Below are positions 1 through 6,326 of a stretch of 17,601 nt of DNA, piece after piece. Position numbers and translations under genes: made by a program. Below the pieces are notes generated by a model that was not told the origin of the DNA, made no database searches, and worked only from the letters and a program-made list of their open reading frames with translations. Position 1 is the stretch's first letter. The number at the start of each line of letters is the position of its first letter. The DNA comes from UBA1858 sp963926275 (GTDB taxonomy: Bacteria > Pseudomonadota > Gammaproteobacteria > UBA4575): the NCBI GenBank assembly GCA_963926275.1, contig CAWUWP010000043.1, forward strand, positions 1 to 17,601. The letters run 5' to 3'.

Positions 1-18
1 TCTGCTTGCACCAAGCTG

Positions 19-118
19 CTGCTAGATCCCCATTTTCATGGGGATGACAGTGAGTTTAGTTATTAAGGAAACAAGACTTCCCGTGTCACCCCAAAATACC
101 TCCCACATCATTTCCGTG
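19..118. repeat. Intergenic palindromic repeat, copy A (left direct repeat of the glycosyltransferase gene)
   Basis: This copy contains the perfect inverted repeat ATCCCCATTTTCATGGGGAT at 26-45 (8-bp arms, TTTC loop) within a 27-bp half-element at 22-48 that ends in GATGAC. The downstream part (49-118) is also shared with copy B at 1507-1605, in the same orientation and offset by 1488 bp. By eye, 56 of the first 63 positions match and the homology continues with one gap to about 118. Bases 119-221, between this repeat and the glycosyltransferase stop codon, show nothing I recognise. Confidence 0.8.
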
Positions 119-221
119 CTCATTAATTAATACCCGCGCACGACGGCATGAGTGCAAAAGTTATCACCTAGTCAGGAATGAGCGAAACAGTTAATAAGAT
201 ATTAGCGTAGTTAGCTAATCA

Positions 222-1442
222 TCATTTAACCAGAGACATTAGAATCGTTTCATATTGATTAGCCAGCTTCTTACGATCAAAGTGTTGCTGCACATACACG
301 TAACCATTTTCAGCATATTGATGATAAGCATCAGCATCTTCATATAGCTTGACGACGGCTGTGACTAGCTCATCAACATTTTCTGGCTCGATGCAAATAC
401 CAGCATTTCCCTCTTCAATTAATGCCTGTGATTCGCCACGTACGCCTAAAACAATCGGCTTTTTCATGGCCATCGTTTCAAATATTTTTGATGGGGTCAC
501 CGTAAGAAATAAATTCTGCTTCTTTAACAGCACTAAGCTGACATCAGAGATAGACCAAATGTTTGGCATCTCTTGCTTGGGTTGTTGGTCAAGCATAATC
601 ACATTGTCTAATTGGCGACGGCTTTTTTCCTCTAAAAGCTTTTTCTTTTCAGCGCCATCACCAATCATTAAAAATATTATTTCTGGTTTGTGTTTTAACT
701 TTTCAGCGGCATCAAGAATCACACTCAAACCATGCGCCAAGCCATGAGTGCCCACATAAGACACCACAAACTTACCGTCAACACCAACTGAACGTGCAAA
801 TTCATTGTTTCTTTGTTGAAGTTTAAACAAATCAAAACTGACACCATTTCTAATCACGGTAATCTTATTTGCATCACCGCCATGCTTTTCTATATGGCGC
901 TTAAAGGCAAATGTCACAGGAATAATATGATCAGCCTTTCGATAAACAAACTTCTCCAACCATTCCAACAGTTTAATGGCTGATTTATTTTTGATAGCGC
1001 CCACCGCGAGTATTGACTCTGGCCATAAATCACGAATCTCAAGCACCCAGGGACAACGTTTAATTCTTGAAACAAAATAGCCGGCTAGCCCATTAAAGAA
1101 TTGAGGTGATGTTGAAATAACAACATCTGCCTTAGCAATAAAAGGGGCAATGAAAATAACCATTAACATATAGAACACATAATTCCATGTGCGCTTTAAA
1201 AATCCTGATTTTGCTGTCACATATGTCAGAACTTTAATGGCTTTGATGCCATCTTTTTCTTCTACCTGATAAAACTTATTTTTATAGCCAGGATAAACCT
1301 TACCCATCGGGTGATGCGGCGTACAAGAGATCACTGTCACTTCATGGCCATGCTCTACCCACTGCTTACAATATTCAAATGTGCGCGTGGCAGGCGCGTT
1401 AATCTCAGGAGGAAAGTAATGTGATAAAAATAAAATTCGCAT
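222..1442 (-). CDS. Glycosyltransferase family 4 (WbuB-like)
   Basis: This 406-residue protein is probably a cytoplasmic or membrane-associated retaining GT-B glycosyltransferase that moves a sugar from a nucleotide-sugar donor onto a polysaccharide or lipid-linked acceptor. The N-terminus MRILFLSHYFPPE is typical of the WbuB/WcaI-like branch. EIRDLWPES (residues about 135-143) is a strong signature of that branch. A donor-domain glycine loop GTHGLAHGL lies at 231-239, and the GT4 nucleotide-sugar motif PSKIFETMAMKKP at 317-329. A hydrophobic stretch at about 87-103 may contact the membrane. The length is normal for the family and the frame is intact. The ATG is not preceded by a clear Shine-Dalgarno sequence. 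No other intact polysaccharide gene is in view, and the gene is bracketed by direct repeats. Donor and acceptor cannot be told from sequence. Confidence 0.9.
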   Translation of the reverse strand: MRILFLSHYFPPEINAPATRTFEYCKQWVEHGHEVTVISCTPHHPMGKVYPGYKNKFYQVEEKDGIKAIKVLTYVTAKSGFLKRTWNYVFYMLMVIFIAPFIAKADVVISTSPQFFNGLAGYFVSRIKRCPWVLEIRDLWPESILAVGAIKNKSAIKLLEWLEKFVYRKADHIIPVTFAFKRHIEKHGGDANKITVIRNGVSFDLFKLQQRNNEFARSVGVDGKFVVSYVGTHGLAHGLSVILDAAEKLKHKPEIIFLMIGDGAEKKKLLEEKSRRQLDNVIMLDQQPKQEMPNIWSISDVSLVLLKKQNLFLTVTPSKIFETMAMKKPIVLGVRGESQALIEEGNAGICIEPENVDELVTAVVKLYEDADAYHQYAENGYVYVQQHFDRKKLANQYETILMSLVK

Positions 1443-1506
1443 AAGTTAAAAGCTACCAAGCTTAAATTGTGTGAATAAACTATCGTTATTTACCAGTGAA
1501 TTTATA

Positions 1507-1672
1507 CTGCTGGATCGCCATCTTCATGGGGATGACAATGAGTTTAGTCATTGAGGTAACAAGACTTCCAGTCTCGCGCCAAAACACTCCCGCGTCATTC
1601 CCGCGTAACCGCCAAGGTTGGCGGAAATATTAGAAATGCAGGAGCAAGTTCTAATGCAGGTGTGGATCCAGC
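1507..1672. repeat. Intergenic palindromic repeat, copy B, with 51-bp hairpin insertion
   Basis: Positions 1507-1605 are a direct repeat of copy A (19-118), including the hairpin half-element at 1510-1536, whose arm carries one mismatch. A further half-element starts at 1594 (GTCATTCCCGCG) and seems to resume at 1657-1671 with CAGGTGTGGATCCAG, resembling CAGGCGGGAATCTAG-type ends elsewhere in the window. Between them, 1606-1656 holds two more hairpins: CCGCCAA-GG-TTGGCGG, and ATTAGAA paired with TTCTAAT. The rest of the gap from 1443 to 1725 holds no gene that I can see. Confidence 0.75.
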
Positions 1673-1725
1673 AAAACTAAACAGGACCTGTATCTACCCA
1701 GTCATACAACGCATCCCAAAACCCT

Positions 1726-1878
1726 CTAAGCCTTAACAATCTGATAATCCATTGTGACTCGTGAATTCCCTGATTGACTCATAATAATCACTGGATTTTC
1801 AATACGCTTACCAAATTCCGGGCAGTAATAAGACGTTGAAATTTCATATCTCAGCTCATTACTCACTAGACAGTTCAT
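1726..1878 (-). pseudogene. Short open frame downstream of the broken secreted-protein gene; possible gene remnant
   Basis: This is a 50-codon open frame on the minus strand, from an ATG at 1876-1878 to TAG at 1726-1728. It overlaps the end of the neighbouring truncated frame in another reading frame. The peptide includes SYYCPEFGKRIENPVIIM and SGNSRVTMDYQIVKA, which look like protein-coding sequence rather than random translation, but I do not recognise a family. It could be the frameshifted tail of the gene upstream, the C-terminal end of a different lost gene, or a real small protein. No Shine-Dalgarno sequence is visible. Confidence 0.25.
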
Positions 1879-2161
1879 TTTCGTTGTCATAAAGATTTGA
1901 TACAGAAATCAATATAGACTCAACATCAACATCACCAGCACTGATTACAAAACTGGCTGGTTCGTATTCATTTTTCGCTGCTTTAATAGATAATGTACTT
2001 CTATTTAATTTAAAATTGGATTTTTTAGAGTCTGGCAAAATTCTCGCACCTGAAACAGCCTTAACAATAGAGTAACTTAAGGCAGGTTCTTGCTTCTCTG
2101 AAGCAATACAGACTGAGGATAAGGTCAGAACAATAAATAAATAAAAATGCGCTTTAGACAT
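1859..2161 (-). pseudogene. 5' fragment of a secreted protein gene, truncated
   Basis: Starting at the ATG at 2159-2161 gives a 100-residue product with a good signal peptide, MSKAHFYLFIVLTLSSVCIA, probably cleaved before SEK. An in-frame ATG 12 codons upstream (2197) would put charged and aromatic residues before the signal and is less likely. The mature part ends with SIKAAKNEYEPASFVISA and ISVSNLYDNEN. This resembles the first beta-sandwich strands of large secreted proteins often found near exopolysaccharide genes, which are usually several hundred residues long. The frame then stops at 1859-1861, with further stops just beyond. I infer a truncated gene. The family assignment is from memory of the NEYEP pattern and is tentative. 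It is divergent from the arsC-like gene. Confidence 0.5.
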
Positions 2162-2166
2162 GGATA

Positions 2167-2172
2167 TATAAT
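2167..2172 (+). promoter_or_regulatory. Candidate -10 box for the arsC-like/wrbA pair
   Basis: A perfect TATAAT lies 46 bp before the arsC-like start codon, at a position that would give a leader of roughly 40 nt. No acceptable -35 hexamer is seen 16-18 bp upstream and there is no extended -10 TG. The call therefore rests on one hexamer in AT-rich DNA. Confidence 0.3.
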
Positions 2173-2218
2173 AAAATGCAGGATGATACGAAAACAATGA
2201 AACAGTAACTTAATTCTT

Positions 2219-2566
2219 ATGACAAATACAATCCTTTACTATAACGCTAACTGTTCTAAATGCCGAACAACAAAGGCATTATTAGACGAAAGAAATATTC
2301 TTCCAGTCATTATTAACTACTTAAACAGCCCATTTACCGCAGATGATTTTTCACATATCACAAGTCTAGGCATACCTGCTAAAAATTTAATCCGCACCGG
2401 CGAAGACGAATGGAAGACTACGGGGCTCAACATCGAAACTGCCTCAGATGATGACTTGATTAACGCTATATTCCAACACCCAATCCTCCTTCAGCGCCCT
2501 ATTGTAATTGCCAATGGAAAGGCAGTGATTGCCCGCCCCCCTGAAAAAGTATTGGAGATTTTATAA
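2219..2566 (+). CDS. arsC: ArsC-family (glutaredoxin-type) arsenate reductase-like protein
   Basis: This 115-residue thioredoxin-fold protein belongs to the glutaredoxin-dependent ArsC family, in which a cysteine attacks arsenate and glutathione/glutaredoxin resolves the product. The nucleophile Cys12 sits in YYNANCSKCRTT. The three arginines of plasmid R773 ArsC (Arg60, Arg94, Arg107) correspond to Arg59 in LIRTGEDEW, Arg93 in LLQRPIVI and Arg106 in ARPPEKVLEIL. Catalytic residues are therefore complete, though the length is shorter than the ~141 residues of R773 ArsC. The stop codon overlaps the ATG of the wrbA-like gene by one base, so the two are probably translationally coupled. No arsR, arsB or acr3 is nearby. 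The same gene sits near wrbA, hda and purM in pseudomonads, so this is a housekeeping location and the true substrate may not be arsenate. Confidence 0.88.
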   Translation: MTNTILYYNANCSKCRTTKALLDERNILPVIINYLNSPFTADDFSHITSLGIPAKNLIRTGEDEWKTTGLNIETASDDDLINAIFQHPILLQRPIVIANGKAVIARPPEKVLEIL

Positions 2567-3156
2567 TGGGCCCTATTCTTGTCCTTTATTACAGCCGCAA
2601 TGGTTCTACGCGTGATATGGCGTATAAAATTGCTCGCGGTGCTGAGCAGGCCTCAATAGAAGTTAAATTACGTACTGTACCGGCGGTGTCGGCTAATTGT
2701 GAAGCCACTGAATATGATATCCCTGAATCTGGGGATTTATTTTGTGAGCTCAGTGACTTAGATGAATGCTCTGGTTTAATCATGGGCAGCCCTACTCGTT
2801 TTGGTAATATGGCAGCGCCGATGAAGTATTTCTTAGATGGCTCTAGCGGGCTATGGTTAAAAGGTGCGCTGGAGAACAAACCGGCGGGTGTGTTCACCTC
2901 GACCAGTAGTATGCATGGCGGCCAGGAGAGCACTTTATTATCGATGATGTTACCGTTACTTCACCATGGCATGGTGATGGTGGGTTTGCCTTATAGTGAG
3001 CCTGACTTAGCCAAGACATCTACCGGAGGCACGCCTTATGGGGCTAGCCATGTTTCTGGTCATTCTGGTGATTCACCTATTAGTGATGAGGAATCTCGGC
3101 TGTGTATGGCTTTGGGTAAGCGAATAGCGGGGATGGCTTTGAAGTTGGGGTCTTAG
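2566..3156 (+). CDS. wrbA: WrbA-like flavodoxin-fold NAD(P)H:quinone oxidoreductase
   Basis: This 196-residue cytoplasmic FMN protein probably reduces quinones by two electrons using NAD(P)H. The phosphate-binding loop is YSRNGSTRDMA at residues 9-19. GSPTRFGNMAAPMKYFLD at 74-91 and the HGGQESTLLSMMLPLLHHGM stretch at about 117-136 are hallmarks of the WrbA family, as is GTPYGASHVSG near the C-terminus. The length matches E. coli WrbA (198 residues). The ATG overlaps the upstream TAA as TAATG. A 69-bp gap without a convincing terminator separates it from the DUF2069 gene, so all three may be one transcript. Confidence 0.92.
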   Translation: MGPILVLYYSRNGSTRDMAYKIARGAEQASIEVKLRTVPAVSANCEATEYDIPESGDLFCELSDLDECSGLIMGSPTRFGNMAAPMKYFLDGSSGLWLKGALENKPAGVFTSTSSMHGGQESTLLSMMLPLLHHGMVMVGLPYSEPDLAKTSTGGTPYGASHVSGHSGDSPISDEESRLCMALGKRIAGMALKLGS

Positions 3157-3225
3157 CTTTTTGTAAGACAGGTCTTTTGTAGATTAATCAGCCTTCGCGG
3201 GTAACTTTCTTGGAAATAACGAATC

Positions 3226-3570
3226 ATGTATTACAAAATCACGCTAGCTAGTTATTTCATCTTATTGTTTGGCCAGGTTCTATGGATAGGCTGGCTTAAC
3301 CCTGTCACGTTGATCCCTAAAAGTGTCACTTTATTATTTATTGTCGCGCCTTTGTTGTTGCCTATGCGCGGTTTGCTTCATGCGAACTTTCGTACGTTTA
3401 AGTGGGTGACTCTTTTTATATGGCTTTATTTTATAATTGGCGTTTGGAATTGTGCGAATGCTACTCAGTGGCCACTCGGTGCTTTACAAGTCGTGACGAG
3501 TTTATTGATTTTTGTTAGCGCAGTAATGTATTGCCGCCAGCTTGATACTCGCCCTAAGAAGGAAGCGTAG
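3226..3570 (+). CDS. DUF2069 small inner-membrane protein
   Basis: This 114-residue protein has four predicted transmembrane segments, at about 4-24, 33-47, 59-77 and 84-102. The second ends in PMRGLLHAN, matching the P-[LM]-RGLL signature I associate with DUF2069 (COG3308). The short C-terminus is charged (RQLDTRPKKEA). No function is established for the family. Its position between wrbA and hda is conserved in pseudomonads, which supports both the family call and the reading frame. Its last 17 bp overlap the 3' end of the convergent hda gene. Confidence 0.85.
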   Translation: MYYKITLASYFILLFGQVLWIGWLNPVTLIPKSVTLLFIVAPLLLPMRGLLHANFRTFKWVTLFIWLYFIIGVWNCANATQWPLGALQVVTSLLIFVSAVMYCRQLDTRPKKEA

Positions 3571-4267
3571 TTAGGGTTTTCTTTAAAAAAGGAACAGTGA
3601 CTTTACGCTGTTCTTGCAGGGAAGCTTTATCTAGTACGTCAATAATCCCCACCATAGTAGACACATCTCGCTGATAGTGAGTCAGCAAGTAGCGCCTGAC
3701 TTCATCAGTTAATTCTAAGCCGCATACATTTGCATGAAACCATAACGCATTATCTAACTGGTCTTCATCTAGCGGTGTTAGTTTATAGACTGGCCCCCAC
3801 ACTGCACGCGAATTTAAGTCCGGCAATTCAAATAATTTTTCTGTGGGTGCATACAGCGAAGAGATAACTATGGTTGTTTTGTTAGCACGGTGGTGGTTAA
3901 TAAAATTAAATAAAGCTTTTTCCCATAATGAATTTTTTGCGATCACTTGAACATCATCAATGCATACCAGGTCTAAGTCTTGCAACTCACTAATGCTTTC
4001 AGGATTTTGAAACAACAAATCTTTCATTGGAATATACATAGCACGCTTATGTGCATCTGAAGCGACTCGACACATAGCTTGAAGCACATGGGTTTTTCCG
4101 GTGTTGGCAACCCCCCATAGAAATATCTGCGGCTCATCTAATACCCCTGAAGCTACATTTTTGAGCACACTGATTAATGTTGGGTCTGATCCCGGGTAAT
4201 AGGTCTCAAAGGTATTTGCTTGGGCAAGCTGAAGGTTTAGCGCTTGCTGTGGATTGCCTGAATTCAT
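3554..4267 (-). CDS. hda: DnaA regulatory inactivator Hda
   Basis: Hda is a DnaA-related AAA+ protein. With the DNA-loaded beta clamp it stimulates hydrolysis of DnaA-bound ATP and so prevents re-initiation of replication. I chose the ATG at 4265-4267, giving 237 residues against 233 for E. coli Hda. The frame stays open to a TTG at 4318, but that start lacks a Shine-Dalgarno sequence and would add an unconserved tail. Just after the chosen start, QQALNLQL is a plausible clamp-binding motif. Walker A is GVANTGKTH (residues about 52-60), Walker B is LVCIDDV (about 100-106), and the box VII arginine is in SRAVWGPVYKL. The Walker A loop is more canonical than E. coli's. The gene lies downstream of the phosphatidyltransferase gene on the same strand, with a repeat in the 190-bp gap. 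Confidence 0.93.
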   Translation of the reverse strand: MNSGNPQQALNLQLAQANTFETYYPGSDPTLISVLKNVASGVLDEPQIFLWGVANTGKTHVLQAMCRVASDAHKRAMYIPMKDLLFQNPESISELQDLDLVCIDDVQVIAKNSLWEKALFNFINHHRANKTTIVISSLYAPTEKLFELPDLNSRAVWGPVYKLTPLDEDQLDNALWFHANVCGLELTDEVRRYLLTHYQRDVSTMVGIIDVLDKASLQEQRKVTVPFLKKTLTTLPS

Positions 4268-4360
4268 CTCGCTAGTTTGGCTTAGCTTGGATGTGGGTGC
4301 AATATTGTCTTTACGCAAGGTCTAACCATCTAGAAGTGGGTGACTTACTCTGTATCAGTG

Positions 4361-4414
4361 CTGTCATCCCCGTGCATGGATGCATGGATGCAGGAGGTGA
4401 GGCAGGGATGACAG
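4361..4414. repeat. Intergenic palindromic repeat, copy C
   Basis: CTGTCATCCC at 4361-4370 and GGGATGACAG at 4405-4414 form a perfect 10-bp inverted repeat of the same GTCATYCCC type as the other copies. The 34-bp interior includes a tandem GCATGGAT-GCATGGAT-GCA at 4374-4392. It lies between the phosphatidyltransferase gene and hda. Confidence 0.7.
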
Positions 4415-4457
4415 TAGAAACTGGGAATGAGCGTTTATTTGGGAATAACGTTTGTTA

Positions 4458-5015
4458 TCACATCTGCTTGTGAGAGAACTTAGAGGCTCGACGTGACCAT
4501 TCAATGACATATTGGATTCCGCTAGCCACCGTCGTACACACAACGACTGTCATCAGTACATTTAAAACCTGTGAATACAATGGCCCTACTTGTGCGTAGA
4601 TCAAACTGACTGCGAGTATAATTTGAGCACATGTATTTATTTTACTAATCGCTAATGGCTCCATCGTTAATTGCCGTGTCACTAAGTGATAATAGCCGGC
4701 ACCCACCAACAAGATGACATCACGCGCAACAATCACGGCGGCTAACCACCAAGGTACCCAGCCTAAGGCTGAGAATGCGATGAAGGTACTGAGTAACATT
4801 AATTTGTCGGCGAGAGGGTCAAGGCAAGCCCCTAGGGTTGTTTTCCAGCTATAGCAACGGGCGAGGAATCCATAGAGGGCATCGGATAGGCCCATGAAGT
4901 AAATAAGCACCAGCGAGCGCTCAAATTGCTGATGGAATAACATCCAAATCAAGCAAGGAACACAGAGTATTCGAGTGCTGGTGATGACATTCGGGATATA
5001 TTTAGCCTTAAACAT
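4458..5015 (-). CDS. CDP-alcohol phosphatidyltransferase family protein with an altered active site
   Basis: This 185-residue inner-membrane protein has several hydrophobic helices and resembles PgsA-type enzymes, which join CDP-diacylglycerol to an alcohol and release CMP. The family signature is D-x2-DG-x2-AR-x8-G-x3-D-x3-D. Here residues 45-70 read SDALYGFLAR, then G62, D66 and D70. D45, G49, A52, R53, G62, D66 and D70 are in place, but the second aspartate is Tyr48 (codon TAT at 4872-4874). That aspartate is a metal ligand in characterised members, so activity is uncertain. A strong AGGAGG (5026-5031) sits 10 nt before the ATG, so the gene is probably well translated. It is divergent from purM. 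It is probably not the housekeeping PgsA, given the substitution and the context. Confidence 0.85.
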   Translation of the reverse strand: MFKAKYIPNVITSTRILCVPCLIWMLFHQQFERSLVLIYFMGLSDALYGFLARCYSWKTTLGACLDPLADKLMLLSTFIAFSALGWVPWWLAAVIVARDVILLVGAGYYHLVTRQLTMEPLAISKINTCAQIILAVSLIYAQVGPLYSQVLNVLMTVVVCTTVASGIQYVIEWSRRASKFSHKQM

Positions 5016-5189
5016 GACTAGTTAACCTCCTGACTTTCCCGCATTTCAGCAACGATGCTATGCGGTGTTACTATTTATGTGTATAAAGATACCATATTCA
5101 AACAAGATATTTCAACAAACCCCTTGTATTTCAAGTGGTTAGATGTAATTCTTTTACTTTCAACACCTTAACTGCACTGAAAATAATCC
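5016..5189. promoter_or_regulatory. Divergent promoter region between the phosphatidyltransferase gene and purM
   Basis: This AT-rich, 174-bp spacer separates two outward-facing genes, so it should hold both promoters. The only firm element is the AGGAGG ribosome-binding site of the left gene (5026-5031). I see no E. coli-type PurR operator (ACGCAAACGTTTGCGT-like) and no promoter hexamers strong enough to name. Confidence 0.4.
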
Positions 5190-6215
5190 ATGGGACTCAC
5201 ATATAAAGACGCCGGTGTCGATATCGATGCTGGCAACGAACTTGTTAATCGAATTAAGGGGGCTGTCAAAAGCACTCATCGCGACGGCGTAATCTCCGAT
5301 ATTGGCGGATTTGGCGGTCTATTCGAATTAGCCTCACACAAATATAAAAACCCTGTGCTGGTCTCAGGTACAGACGGCGTGGGCACCAAATTAAAATTGG
5401 CTCATCAATTACAGAGACACGACACAATTGGCATCGACTTGGTCGCTATGTGTGTGAATGATGTGATTGTGCAAGGCGCTGAGCCATTATTTTTCCTGGA
5501 TTATTTCGCAACCGGAAAACTTGATATTGAAGATAGTGCGGCTGTCGTCACTGGCATTGCTGAAGGATGCAAGCAAGCGGGCGCTGCATTAATTGGTGGC
5601 GAGACAGCTGAAATGCCAGGCATGTATAACGCCGGCGAATATGACCTTGCCGGTTTTTGTGTGGGTGTTTCCGACAAAGAACAACTAATTACTGGTGATT
5701 CAATTAGCGCCGGTGATGTGGTTATTGGCATGCACTCTAGTGGCGTACATTCAAATGGCTTTTCATTGGTGAATAAGTTGTTAGAACAAAAAGGTTTATC
5801 GCTGAGTGATACATTTGCCGATAGCACCTTAGGTGAAACGTTATTAACACCGACTAAAATTTACGTGAAAGCTATTCTAGAAATGATTGCGAATCACTCT
5901 ATTCATGGTTTATGTCATGTCACGGGTGGCGGTATCACTGAAAATTTACCGCGTGTGTTACCTGAAAACACATGTGCACATATTGATTTGCAAAGTTGGA
6001 AGCGCTTACCTATTTTTGACTGGATTCAAGAGCAAGGTAATGTCGCCCAAGAAGAAATGTTGCGTGTATTTAACTGCGGCATTGGTATGTTAGTTGTGAC
6101 TAAACAAAGTGATGCTGACAACATTCTAAAGGCTTGCTCTAATCATAATATTAATGCAGATGTTATTGGCGAAGTTAAAACAGGCGAAGGTGCCTCCAAT
6201 GTTGTTTATATTTAA
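5190..6215 (+). CDS. purM: Phosphoribosylformylglycinamidine cyclo-ligase (AIR synthetase)
   Basis: PurM catalyses the fifth step of purine synthesis, ATP-dependent ring closure of FGAM to aminoimidazole ribonucleotide, in the cytoplasm as a dimer. The 341-residue length matches E. coli PurM (345). Conserved elements are VSGTDGVGTKL (58-68), GIDLVAMCVNDVIVQGAEP (81-99) with the ATP/Mg-binding Asp and Asn residues, GGETAEMPGMY (136-146), DLAGFCVGV, and the C-terminal domain's HVTGGGITENLPR. The ATG at 5190 gives the usual N-terminus (TYKDAGVDIDAGN). No clear Shine-Dalgarno sequence precedes it. It is normally followed directly by purN, but here 111 bp containing an acetyltransferase remnant lie between them. 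Confidence 0.97.
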   Translation: MGLTYKDAGVDIDAGNELVNRIKGAVKSTHRDGVISDIGGFGGLFELASHKYKNPVLVSGTDGVGTKLKLAHQLQRHDTIGIDLVAMCVNDVIVQGAEPLFFLDYFATGKLDIEDSAAVVTGIAEGCKQAGAALIGGETAEMPGMYNAGEYDLAGFCVGVSDKEQLITGDSISAGDVVIGMHSSGVHSNGFSLVNKLLEQKGLSLSDTFADSTLGETLLTPTKIYVKAILEMIANHSIHGLCHVTGGGITENLPRVLPENTCAHIDLQSWKRLPIFDWIQEQGNVAQEEMLRVFNCGIGMLVVTKQSDADNILKACSNHNINADVIGEVKTGEGASNVVYI

Positions 6216-6217
6216 CT

Positions 6218-6289
6218 AACACTTCATATAGCAAAAACGTGTCGCCTAAAGCTGTTATCGCTGGCATTCCAGCAAAAGCAATAAAATAA
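6218..6289 (+). pseudogene. C-terminal remnant of a hexapeptide-repeat acetyltransferase
   Basis: Starting three bases after the purM stop, one frame reads to a TAA at 6287-6289 and encodes a peptide ending YSKNVSPKAVIAGIPAKAIK. This closely fits the usual end of left-handed beta-helix acyltransferases (pattern T-K-D-V-P-P-x-A-V-V-A-G-V-P-A-K-x-I-K, where the chain leaves the helix). Nothing upstream supplies the hexapeptide coils, because purM occupies that DNA in another frame, so only about 20 codons survive. I infer a relic of a lost or inserted gene. The peptide match is seen directly; the history is inference. Confidence 0.65.
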
Positions 6290-6326
6290 AAATATATTAT
6301 TGATGAAGTCCACACGTAGATGATTC

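Noticed and set aside
349..747. Plus-strand open frame of 132 codons
   Set aside because: It is antisense to the well-supported glycosyltransferase gene, has low-complexity composition and no recognisable motif. The same applies to the other open frames opposite purM, tldD, yhdP and rng.
3165..3176. AAGACAGGTCTT followed by TTGT after wrbA as a terminator
   Set aside because: The realistic stem is only 4 bp with no G/C-rich base and no proper T tract.
3191..3201. GCCTTCGCGGG, identical to 11 bases of the repeat core at 9472-9482
   Set aside because: It is too short and lacks the arms of the palindrome. It may be a repeat scar, but it cannot be called from this alone.
4268..4318. Longer hda reading frame beginning at TTG 4318
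   Set aside because: There is no ribosome-binding site, the extra 17 residues do not resemble Hda, and the ATG at 4267 gives the expected length.
5124..5150. TTGTAT with a downstream TAATTC as a purM promoter
   Set aside because: The -10 match is only about two of six positions, so this is not distinguishable from background in AT-rich sequence.
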